Under the pieces are notes generated by a model. It worked only from the letters and a program-made list of their open reading frames with translations, had not been told where the DNA came from and ran no database searches. A program made the position numbers and the translations under genes. A DNA stretch of 64,000 nucleotides, from assembly GCA_004431415.1 (NCBI GenBank), contig QPMI01000204.1, positions 1 through 64,000 of the forward strand. The letters are read 5' to 3'. Positions 21,340 through 30,314 of this stretch are shown one piece after another (the first letter of the stretch is position 1; each line of letters opens with the position of its first letter). The stretch comes from Cyanophora paradoxa. Taxonomy: Eukaryota > Glaucocystophyceae > Cyanophorales > Cyanophoraceae.

Positions 21340-22469
21340 CGCGGGGCGGGATCCGACGGGGCGCAGGATCGCGTGCTGGCGCTGCTCCGCGACTTTGAAG
21401 GCGTGCCCCTCGACACCGACGCGGCCCGCCCCCGCCCCGCGCCCCGCTCCACCCCCCTTCGGGCCTGACGCCCGGCCCAGATCCTGATGGGCCTGGCGGG
21501 GCGCGGCGGGGCGCAGAAGAGCGCTGTGCGGCGCGCCCTGCAGCTGCTCGTCACCGAGGGCGTCGCCTGCACGCCGGTCGGCAAGTGCGGCGACCTCAAC
21601 ACGGTGCCCCGCCCCGCCCGCCGCCGCCGGCCCCGCTCACGCTGGTCCGCGCAGACGTACGAGGCACGCCCGGGGCGGAGCGGCCGCCCCTGGCCGCCCC
21701 GGAGGCCCCGCCCGCCCCGGCGGCGCACGTGCAGGTGCGGCCGCCGCCCCGCGCTTCTGACGGGCGAGCGGCCGATCCCGCGGGCGCCCTCTGCGCAGGC
21801 CAAGCGCGGCGGCGGCGGCGGGTCGCACGCCCGCCGGGGCAGCGCACCTCGCGGGAAGGCGGCTCGCGGGGCGAAAGGCAAGGGCGGGAGCCGGCGAGTC
21901 GGGGCCGCTGCGGTGTGCACCCGCGCGCCCTCTGCCGGCGGCGGCGGCGCCCGAGGGCGGGGCGCGGCAGGTCGGGCAGGTACAGGGGCCGCGGGGCGAC
22001 TTCATAGAGGAGGCGCAGGAGTGGGAGGAGCCGGAGGGCGCGCCGGCCTCCAACGAGCCCGAGGAGGTCGAGTCCATTCTGGACAGGTCCCGCCCCCCCG
22101 GCCCATGCCCCCGGCCGGCCCGCCCCCGTCAGCCCGACGCGCCCTCGCCGCGCCAGGGTCGTGAACCCCCAGACGGGGAAGCTCTTCTACAAGATCAAGT
22201 GGCTGAACTGCAACCACATCAGCTGGGAGCCGGAAGAAGTGAGCGACTGCCTGCCGGCGCCAGGCTGCTCGAGCTCGGCGGCTCGAGCCCCCGGTCGGGC
22301 CGGGCGCAGGCGGTTGCTGAGCTGTGGGGGCGCGCAGAACTGCGAGGGGTGCACGGAGCTCCTGGCGGAGTTCGAGGAGGGGTACCACGCCTGCGGCGGC
22401 AACCTCGGGCCCTCGCCGCCCCCGACCGCCCCCCTGCCTCGTGGCTTCCCCGCCGGCGTTACTGTGTGA
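21340..22469 (+). pseudogene. 5'-truncated duplicate of the chromodomain gene
   Basis: Contains the winged-helix-like exons (QDRVLALLRDFEGVPLDTD; ILMGLAGRGGAQKSAVRRAL) and both chromodomain exons (EEVESILDR; GKLFYKIKWLNCNHISWEPE), with the stop at 22467-22469, but no start and none of the N-terminal RRM-like region. The sequence immediately upstream is the opposite-strand retroelement. Introns and splice sites are preserved, so a chimeric transcript is possible in principle. As it stands this is most simply a non-functional fragment created together with the retroelement junction. Confidence 0.7.
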
Positions 22470-22517
22470 TCGCCCTTGAGTGTGCTGCCGGGCAGAGAAC
22501 GCTCAGCGGCTCGCCAG
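21340..22517. repeat. Segmental direct repeat, copy B (1.18 kb)
   Basis: Second copy of 16995-18174 in the same orientation. It starts exactly where the retroelement frame is cut and ends after CGGCTCGCCAG. It lacks the 7-bp CCTGGAG of copy A and differs by single-base insertions in C/G runs. Confidence 0.9.
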
Positions 22518-22798
22518 ATCCATTTCCATAGCGCCAGACAATTTTTTTTGCAAGAGCTCAAGCTCAAAGCGCTAAGCACAGGTCACCGCGGCCGGCCCCT
22601 GGTCTCGGGGCGTGCGCATGCATGCGCACTGCCAGGCTGGCCATGGCAGCGACTACGTTGTGTATACGTACGTACGCGATCGCGATATCGATCAAATCTC
22701 GAAACCGCAGCGCCGAACCGAATCCCCCCCCTCGTCCCCCCCCCCTCAGGGCCTTCGGATTCTGTGTTTCCTGTTGCTGCTAGCTTGGTTTTCAACGA

Positions 22799-25201
22799 AT
22801 GTCTCCCTCGGACCCCAGGCCACCGCCCCCTGTGGAGGGCCAGGAGGGCCAGGAGCCTAGCGACGTGGTGCCGGCGGCCAGCGGTCAACCCGACGATGAT
22901 GCTGTTAAAGTGCACCCGCAGCTATTGGGCGCTTCTCGCAAGCACTTACTCAGCGTTGGACTTGCGTGCACCCCGCAGGAGCGTGAGGCGGTTGCAGAAG
23001 AATTGATTGAGCATGGCGATCGGCCGCTGGATCAAGGTTCAGAGTCCGGAGAGTCCGAGGTGGAGACCCTTCGGGTGCGCGAGCTCAGTGTCCTTGCCGA
23101 TCTTCTGAAGAGCACTCTTGAGTGGTCTTTCTCGTTTTCCGCACGCTGATCCTCGAGTCCGCGCCGACAGGTTCCTTCTCCGCCTCCCGTTCGCACGTCA
23201 AGGCGCTCCCGGAAACCACCCGCACCAGCTTCTGACTTTGTCTACGAGCTTCCTCCATCGCTAAAAGGCGACAAGCCCGGGGACAGCGACGACGGCGGGG
23301 ATGCAGGAGTGAGTTCAAACCCGCATATCAAGCGCGCGCAGCACTGCGGCCGCCTCTAAGCTCTCCACTTCTGCAGTCCGACGACAATGCAAGGCTCAAC
23401 CATCAGCGCCGCGCCGCACAGCGACGCACGCCCACGCAGGATGACTTCGAGTATGACTTCTTGTCAACAGCACGGGAGCAGCTTCTGGACGCACCTGTGC
23501 CGATCATAGATAGCGAGCCCGTCGTCGCCATGGCGCGAGTAACGGGACGGCGCGACTCTACGACGGACGACGTGCGTAGATTCCTTCAGCCGGCGCGCGC
23601 AACGCTAGCTGACATGTTCCGCGCACGTCGAACAGTCCGGAAGTGGCGGAAGGAATCAGGAGGTATGACCAATCGCTCGCGCGTGCAGTGGCGCATCCCA
23701 TCTGACCGGGAGGGCATTCTGCAGAACGGATCTTCTCACGCCTCGAAGGGCCCCGCCTCGAAGGGAGTTGGCTCGAAGGCGCCTGGAAAGAGCACAGCAG
23801 CGAAAAAGGTCCCGAAGAAAGAACCGGCTGGCGAGAAGGACGGCGACCGGGAGGAGAAGCGATCATCGGCTTCGAAGGGGCCAGCTTCGAAGGGCCCAGC
23901 TTCGAAGGCGCCCGCCAAGGGCCCGGCGTCGAAGGGACCAGCATCGAAAGGCCCAGCATCGAAAGGCCCGGCCTCGAAGGGCCCGGCGTCTAAGGGGCCG
24001 GCGGCGAAGAAGCCGAAGCGGGACCAGGAGGACGAGGAGTACGTCGAGGAGATGCCCGTCGTGCGGGATCACGACGAGGAGTACCACGACCAGGAGCAGG
24101 TACGATCTCGCCGCTGGGGGGGGCCGCCCCCCGCTTCCCCCCGCGTGACGGCGCGGGCAGTACGAGGTGGTAGGCATGCACGACCTCCCCCCGGAGGAGT
24201 GGATGGAGCAGCACGGCTACGAGATCGAGCCCGTGCGTGGGGACGCGCCTTCCGCGGGGCTCGCGGCCGCGGCCGACGGGGGGCGGCAGGTGGAGGGGTA
24301 CGAGCACGGGGACTACGAGCCGCTGGACGCGGAGGAGATGGCGACGGCGGAGATGGCGGAGGCGGCGGCGGCGGCGGCGGCGGCGGCCGGCCTGCACTAC
24401 GAGGAGGGCGCCGAGGACGACGATGGCGGCTACTACGAGCCGCCCCCAGCGAAGCGCAGCCGCGGGCGCGGCTCCTCCAGCGCCGACCGCGAGTACTCTC
24501 CGTCGGGCTCCTCCGCCCCGCGCTCCTCCAAGAAGGGCAAGGGCGGCGGCTCCCGCGGCGGCGGCGGCAGCAGCAGCAGCCGCAAGTCGGAGGGCGCCGG
24601 CTCCGAAGTTTGCGTGCGCCCTCCCCTGCTCATCGCCCTCTGGCGCTGCTGAACCGGGTCGGGCAGAGCGGGCCGAGCCCGGCGCTGAGGACACAGGTGC
24701 TGAAGATCCTCGAGCGGGCGGGGCGGGCGATGACCGCGCCCGAGGTCTGCCGCCGCAAGCGCCTCGCGTTCTCCCCACGCCGCCTCTGCCCGCTGACCCC
24801 GCCCCAGATCTACGCGAAGATTCCCGCGAACCTGAAGCAGCACTTCGGCAACCGCCCCGCGAACGTCTTCCAGGCATACAAGCTCCGGTGCACGCGGGCG
24901 GGGCGCCGGCGCGCTGCCTCCGCCGCTGACCTGACGGCGGGCGGGCAGGGAGATGGAGCGCGACGGCGACATCATCATCGCGGGGCGCGTCGGCCGGAAC
25001 CACGCCTTCCTGTACACCCTCCCCGGCGACCCGGCGGCGACGGCGGCGGCGGCGGCGGCGGCCGGCGCGAACCAGCCGGTGCCCGGCGGGGCCGGGAGCA
25101 GCAGCTCGGGAGGCGGCGGCGGGGGCTCCTCCCGCTCGCGCTCCACCAGCGACAAGCATCCTCCGGTGCGCCGCTCGCCGCGCGCCGCGAGCTTCGCCTG
25201 A
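22799..25201 (+). CDS. Nuclear-like protein with Lys-Gly-Pro-Ala-Ser repeats and a winged-helix-like domain
   Basis: Not assigned to a named family. The start proposed is MSPSDPRPPPPVEG at 22799. Exons follow at about 23171-23310 (SRRSRKPPAPASDFVYELPP) and 23374-24098. The latter carries a basic segment (FRARRTVRKWRKES), about ten tandem KGPAS repeats (23740-24000) and acidic DEEYVEEMPVVRDHDEEYHD. Next is an exon with an Ala run and SKKGKGGGSRGGG (24160-24610). The C-terminus is a compact helical domain split by introns: LRTQVLKILERAGRAMTAPE joined to IYAKIPANLKQHFGNRPANV, FQAYKLR and EMERDGDIIIAGRVGRNHAF. It reads like a winged helix (three helices plus a GR..HAFLY wing). A role in chromatin or transcription is inferred. 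It may be two adjacent genes; I see no stop forcing a split. Confidence 0.5.
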
Positions 25202-26151
25202 CGGCCGGCTCGCAAGGGGCAGGCGCAGCGCAGCTCGGGCTCATCCTCGTCATCGCGGCCGCCCCAGCAGGCCCCGCCGCCGCCGCGCACGCGACCGAAG
25301 CGGCACCGGCAGAGCTCGGCAACAGCAGACGAGTACGTGTACGACTCCCCATGATCGCGGCCGGCCCGGCCGTCCTGCCCTCTGTGGCGACGCCCCTCCT
25401 CTCTCTCTCTCTCTCGCCTGTACATACGATGCCTTGTACAACGCCCAAATATATTAACAGGAGTCAGAACTCGAGCTCGAGTCCAAGTCTGGGCGTCGAG
25501 CCGGCTTGCGTCGCGGCGAGGGCCTGCAGCTGGGAGCTGCAGGGTGATCTTGAGCGAGACCGACTGTGGCCGACGCCCAGCGCGTCAAAATGACCGCCTT
25601 CACGCGCCTGCAAAACGCCAAGCGAGAATCTCAGCGCGGGCAGGCCTCGCCGGCGCCGGCGCAACCCACTGCATGGCACTGACCACGACCTCCAATGCTC
25701 AGCCATGGCGTGCTTGCCCTCATCGCGCGCGACCGAAGCGAAGTCTGTGAGGGGATAGAGCGCTCGGTGCTGATATCTGCTCCGTGGCGTCCGACGGTCA
25801 GGCAAGGGCGGGCTGGTAAGGGGGGAAGTGCGGGCCTCCCAAAGCGGATCGCGCGTTTGAGGAGCCGCTCTCTAAGATTCTTTCTCATGCTCAGCTTCCG
25901 TCTCCAAGCTAAATAGACAGACCTGCGGTAACGAGAGGTCATACGGCGCTGCAGCTGAGATCTAGAGATCTAGAGCGAGCGCGCCTCAGTCGAAATTCTT
26001 CTGCCCGCCGACGCAGCTGCCGTTCTGTCAGGGCGGCTCTCCACGCCCTCCGTTGCACGGCCGCGCGGAAAGCAGACTGCGCAAGGGCAAAATTAATGTT
26101 ATTTAGCTGAGCTATGCAATCGCCTCGTGCGGCCGCGCGCGCGGCCGATGA
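25202..26151. other. Spacer without supported gene
   Basis: Contains the 3' region of the upstream gene with a CTCTCTCTCTCTCTCTC run near 25400. It also has a minus-strand open frame at 25631-25942 with an Arg-rich start (YLAWRRKLSMRKNLRERLL) but no recognised motif, and palindromes such as GAGATCTAGAGATCTAGAGC near 25958. No gene is convincing. Confidence 0.4.
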
Positions 26152-26649
26152 TCATGATGGCACCTGAATTTTGATGGTGGCCCCCTGGCGCTGCTCCTCG
26201 CAAGCGCTACGATGCCTTCGGTAGGCTTTCTGGATGCACGAGGCCGCGGCATCGACGTCCAATTGCAAGCCGGCGCGAGGTTCGGCGCCGGCGCAGGCCG
26301 GCTCATGATCAAGCTCGATGTCGTCAAGAGGCTCGGTAAAGATCGGCGTTGGAAGAGGAGCATAATCCCGCGGCCGCTCCGGGCTCAGTTCGCGCAGCCG
26401 CCGAGTGCGAACTTGGTTCGGGGCGACCGCGGACGGCCGTGCTTGCAAGCCCAACCGCTGTACTTTAAGCTTCAGGAGCGTCCTCACGAGTATGACCACG
26501 ATCAGCCTGCTCACCTCGCGGTTGTAGCGCAGCGCTCGGCTTAGCGCCGGGAACGAGCGGAGCGGGTCATCCGCATCCCGCAGAAGGTCGGACCGGACGC
26601 GCACCCGGACCAGCGGCATGATTCGCTGTGCACGAAATTTTGAAGGCAC
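26152..26649 (-). CDS. Small IQ-motif protein with a possible membrane segment
   Basis: Single-exon frame of 165 residues starting MPSKFRAQRIMPLVRVRV. A hydrophobic stretch, VSRLIVVILVRTLLKLKV (residues about 46-63), could be a membrane anchor or amphipathic helix. Near the C-terminus AASCIQKAYRRHRSACEEQ (about 136-154) fits the IQ consensus (I/L-Q-x3-R-x4-R/K), which binds calmodulin or EF-hand light chains. Its 5' end lies 137 bp from the ARFRP1 start in divergent orientation, so the two may share a promoter region. The family is not recognised; the IQ motif is the only functional clue. Confidence 0.55.
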   Translation of the reverse strand: MPSKFRAQRIMPLVRVRVRSDLLRDADDPLRSFPALSRALRYNREVSRLIVVILVRTLLKLKVQRLGLQARPSAVAPNQVRTRRLRELSPERPRDYAPLPTPIFTEPLDDIELDHEPACAGAEPRAGLQLDVDAAASCIQKAYRRHRSACEEQRQGATIKIQVPS

Positions 26650-26786
26650 CTCGGCTGGGTACGCGTTTCACACGTTGCCAGCCACAGGAGCGGAGCAGAG
26701 AGAGGGCGCGCGTTCGCAGTCAACGCGAAAAGCGCATGGAAGACGCGCGGGTAGCGCTCCGCCGCACGTAGCTAAAGCTTCCGATC

Positions 26787-27701
26787 ATGGTCCGCCGCGC
26801 TGACACGACGCGCTGGTTGACGCGACGCCGCTGACAAGCTAGCGCAGTTTTCCCTGCTTTGGGGACTTTGGGAGTACTTCACGTCGAAAGCGGAGTTCCA
26901 GGTCCTCATCCTCGGCATCGACCATGCGGGAAAGACGGTACGCGGAGGGCGCCGTCCCGCCCGTGCCGGAGCTAGCTACCGAGACTCCAATGACTCGTCC
27001 CGCGTTGCTTTTCCGCAGACACTCCTGGAGAAGATGAAGGGCATCTTTGCTGACATCGAGGGCTTAGCGCCGGACAAGATTGCGCCGACCGTCGGCCTGA
27101 ATAGTGCGCCAACATTATCAGCCTTCGTTCTGTAGGCGCGCCCGCACTCAGACACTTGCGTGCAGTCGGGCGTTTCGAAGTTGGCAATGTGAAGCTCATC
27201 TTTTGGGACCTCGGGGGCCAGATTGGCCTGCGCGGCATCTGGGACAAGTATTTTGCTGAGACTCAGGCACTCATTTACGTCGTCGATTCCGCAAACACGA
27301 ACCGCTTCGACGAATCCCGATCTGCGCTCGGTGCTTGCGTTCTTTCCCGCCCCCGAATTCCGCACAAGCGCTGAGTGGCCGGGGATCCGTGCAGACGAGC
27401 TTCTTGCGGATCCGAAATTGGATGGGGTGCCGCTGTTGTTTCTTGCGAACAAGCAGGACCTCCCAACCGCGCGGCCAGCCCAGGACACTGCATCCATGTT
27501 CGACCTGGGGCGCGTCAAGGGTCGCGGCTGCCGGGTGCAGCCCGTGAGTGCAATCTCGGGGTGAGACCCGCATGATCTCCTGCGCACTGAGCTGTGCTGT
27601 CGCACTGAGCTGTGGTGTCGCACAGCCGCGGCATCCGGGAGGGCATCACATGGCTTGTGGACGTCTTGAAAAGCAGTGCCCGAAGAAAAGAGAAGAGGTG
27701 A
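26787..27701 (+). CDS. ARFRP1: ARFRP1-type Arf-family small GTPase
   Basis: Six exons: 26787-26789, 26848-26937, 27019-27103, 27166-27330, 27395-27560 and 27626-27701. They join in phase to 194 residues, about the length of ARFRP1/Arl3p. The first coding exon is just the ATG; its acceptor gives MFSLLWGLWEYFTSKAEF. Motifs: the P-loop ILGIDHAGKT (Asp-His-Ala replaces the more usual Asn-Ala region), switch I APTVGLNIGRFEV, switch II FWDLGGQIGLRGIWDKYFAE, LLFLANKQDL (guanine specificity) and VSAISGRG. The C-terminus GIREGITWLVDVL is close to the ARFRP1 signature. There is no N-terminal Gly for myristoylation, as expected for this subfamily. It acts at the trans-Golgi in recruiting golgin tethers. 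All introns are GT-AG. Confidence 0.9.
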
Positions 27702-28350
27702 CCCTGACCTGCAGCTCTTGCACCTGTGGGCCCTGTTGGAATTGGCCGGGCTGTGTTCCCCCTAGTAGTTGTACAGCGCATGATTTTCTGCAGATGATTT
27801 TCAGGTCGCCGCGATGTCAGCGGGAGAGCCGGTGCCTCGCACCCCGGACTCCGCGAGCTAGCGCTTCTATTTCCTCAGGGCCTAGCCGCTTAGCCACTGG
27901 GCCATAGCGCTGCAAGGCATGCTGCCGCAATGCGGGCGGGGCCGGGCTTCGCTCCCGCGCCCGGCCCGGCGGCCCAGGATTAGAGACCCCAGCGTGCTAG
28001 CGCTGACGTTCAATGATTGGCAAATCAAATTTGTAAGTGACTCTGTCAGTGAGCGCGCGCTACTAGGCTAAGCCGCTAACTTAGTATGTACGTAAGATTG
28101 GGCGAAACACGCCTGTCGCTGTATCGATCCGATGATCACGGCCTACAGCTGCAGTGTCGTGCGCGTGCGAGCTTAAGCTTCACCGAACTCATCGCCGCGC
28201 CGATGCATCTATAGCTAGCGTGATATCAAGCCCATACGAATTAGCGACACAGCAGCACATTGATACGAGGCTTGCATTCTCCTCGCATACTCCTCAACTA
28301 AGGATGGGAATGGGAGTCCGCGGACTGTTCGCCACAATGGGATCGTGTAC
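27702..28350. other. Spacer between convergent genes, with a tRNA-like relic
   Basis: No gene is supported. On the minus strand around 27830-27920 the words TGGCCCAGTGGCTAAGCGG and GGTGCGAGGCACC resemble tRNA A and B boxes, but no acceptor stem closes. AT-richer palindromic words follow to 28350. Confidence 0.4.
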
Positions 28351-30015
28351 TTAACGCCGATCGCGGTCGCGGGAGTCGCGGCGGCGGGGGCTGCGGCTGC
28401 GGCTGCGATCCCGGCGACGGTCGTCGCGGTCGCGGGAGGAGCGCTCGCGCTTCGCGTCGCGATCGTCACGGTCGTCGCGCTTGTCGCGATCGTCACGCTT
28501 GCGGTCCTCAGGGGTGCGGCTGCGGATGGCGCGGATGAGCCGGGAAGGGGGAATACAACGCTGAAAACCGTCGCACCTCCGAGAACGCTTGTCATAGAGA
28601 CGCCAGGGGCTCCGCTCGCGACTGCGGCGGCGCACGGGGGACGGGGACCGGCTGCGCGAACGACCACGGCCGCCGGGCGAGCGCGAGCGCCGGCTTCCAA
28701 CACCGGAGCTTCGCCTGAGGGAAATCGTTAGCGAATCACCAATTTATATTTGCGAAAACCCGCGCCCGCTAGACAAGGGATATATTGACTACGGAGAGTG
28801 GGGAGGAGCGCTGAAAATCGGGACGCATTTGGTGTCGACAAGTCAGACCTGGCCAGCAATGGCGCCAAGGTGTTATAGTGGAGACGATGAGCGCAGCAGA
28901 AGGGATAGCGGAGCGCGGCGAGGTAGCGCGATTGGAATGTAGCGTGGAGGGCAGTGAGTAGTATGGGGCTCAGGGTGTCGACAAGCAGCGGTGTCGGCCT
29001 CTAGGAAGCGCAGTTGATCGAGCTTTTTTAGGTAGATGGTGAAGGACGTAGGGGGGCGATAGAAGCCGGAAGGCGCCAGCAGTGGAGAGGGTGCAGGCGA
29101 CGAGAGACGATGAGAGGACGCACGAGTCGCCGAGCGAGCTGGAGTTGCCAGCCATGTACTCCACCGTAATGGTACGGTCCAGAACCTTGGAGCCGTTGAG
29201 CGCCTTCATTGCCGCAGTCGCCTCCTCGACGGTGTCGTACTGGATGAACGCGAAGTTCTGACGACACGAGTCAGATCAAGACAGCGGATCTTCCGCAGGC
29301 GTCTTTTTTGGACCTTCTTCATCTCAACCTGCGCATTAAAAACAAGGCGGTGAGGAAATGTCTCGAAGAGGGCGCGGAGCAGAAACAAACCCGCTTGATC
29401 TTGCCGTACTTCTCAAACATCTCCTCAATGTCTGAGCGGCGCGTGCGCCTCTCATCGAAGTTGACGACGAAAACGGTGTCGGTCGGGTTCTGCTGAGCCC
29501 GGCGGCGGCGATCCTCCTCGCGCCTGCGGGGAATATGGGTCAGCGTTGCTGACCTGTTGAATCAGCTGGCGCGAACAACAAACCGCTTGATAGCGCCATC
29601 GCCTCGAGCAAATTCGACGCGGAGCTTCCTGCGCTCCGGCCCGAACTCGATGCGGTCGAACTCCTTCACGGCATCCTGAGCGTCGCGGTCATCCTGCGCG
29701 AGAAGAGTGAGTTTCCGATCTTCCCGCGTCAAAAACGCGCGTAAACCTCGTAGAAGATGAACGCGAAGCCAGTCTTCATGTCTGCGCGGGAAGGCGGGCG
29801 GGTCGGATGGCGAAACCTGTGAACACAAGAGCGCGGCCGCACCGATGCGACCAATCCTGCCCTTCTTGCCGAAGAGCCTCTCCAGCTCATCCTCCCGAGC
29901 GCCCTCCTCGAGATTCCCTGGCGACGGGAACAAGTAAGCGTGGCCGCCGAATCAAAAGCAATCCGCAGGAATGCCGGGGCGAACCGACATAGACCGCGCG
30001 ACCTTCGCGGGGCAT
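28351..30015 (-). CDS. SR splicing factor of the RS31/RS40-like type (two RRMs plus RS tail)
   Basis: Starts MPREGRAVYVG at 30015. The first intron then leads to NLEEGAREDELERLFGKKGR and, after another, IDMKTGFAFIFYE and DDRDAQDAVKEFDRIEFGPE, a complete RRM1 with RNP-like strands. RRM2 is DTVFVVNFDERRTRRSDIEE and MFEKYGKI, then NFAFIQYDTVEEATAAMKAL with NGSKVLDRTITVEYM. This NGSK(L/V)(L/M)DR.I.VEY wording is characteristic of the plant/algal RS subfamily. The tail (28351-28720) is rich in RS, RD and SP dipeptides, ending SRSRSPRRRDSRDRDRR. It would act in the nucleus in splice-site choice, relevant here given the unusual introns. A spacer of about 400 bp between the RRM2 exon and the RS exons (28740-29140) is probably a larger intron. 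Confidence 0.85.
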
Positions 30016-30314
30016 TTTGCTCGGCGATGGACTCCGAACCACCTGTACCCGGGGCCAACAAGGTACCCCAGCCAAACTTCGAGTCTTCGAGCCACTTCGC
30101 GCTTCGCAGCCCGTCCGACCTCGCGGGAGGAGGCTAGGCCCAGCGGTTATCCTGTAGGCCCAGCGGCAGGCCAACGTGGCGGCAATTTGAATTCAAAAGC
30201 TGCCAGCGCCTCCAAAAATTTGAACTCAGGCAGCACCGGCCATCACCAGCGAGCGCCAGCGAGCGCCAGTGCATTGCAATACATCATACAAAGCGATTAC
30301 AGTAGCTGCGGGTT

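Noticed and set aside
25631-25942. Arg-rich minus-strand frame starting MTSRYRRSVYLAWRRKLSMR
   Set aside because: Only about 100 codons, no family resemblance, no splice partners. Kept as spacer.
27830-27920. tRNA gene on the minus strand
   Set aside because: A-box-like TGGCCCAGTGGCTAAGCGG and B-box-like GGTGCGAGGCACC are present, but no acceptor stem can be formed at the right distance and the T-arm loop is not normal. At most a tRNA-derived SINE relic.
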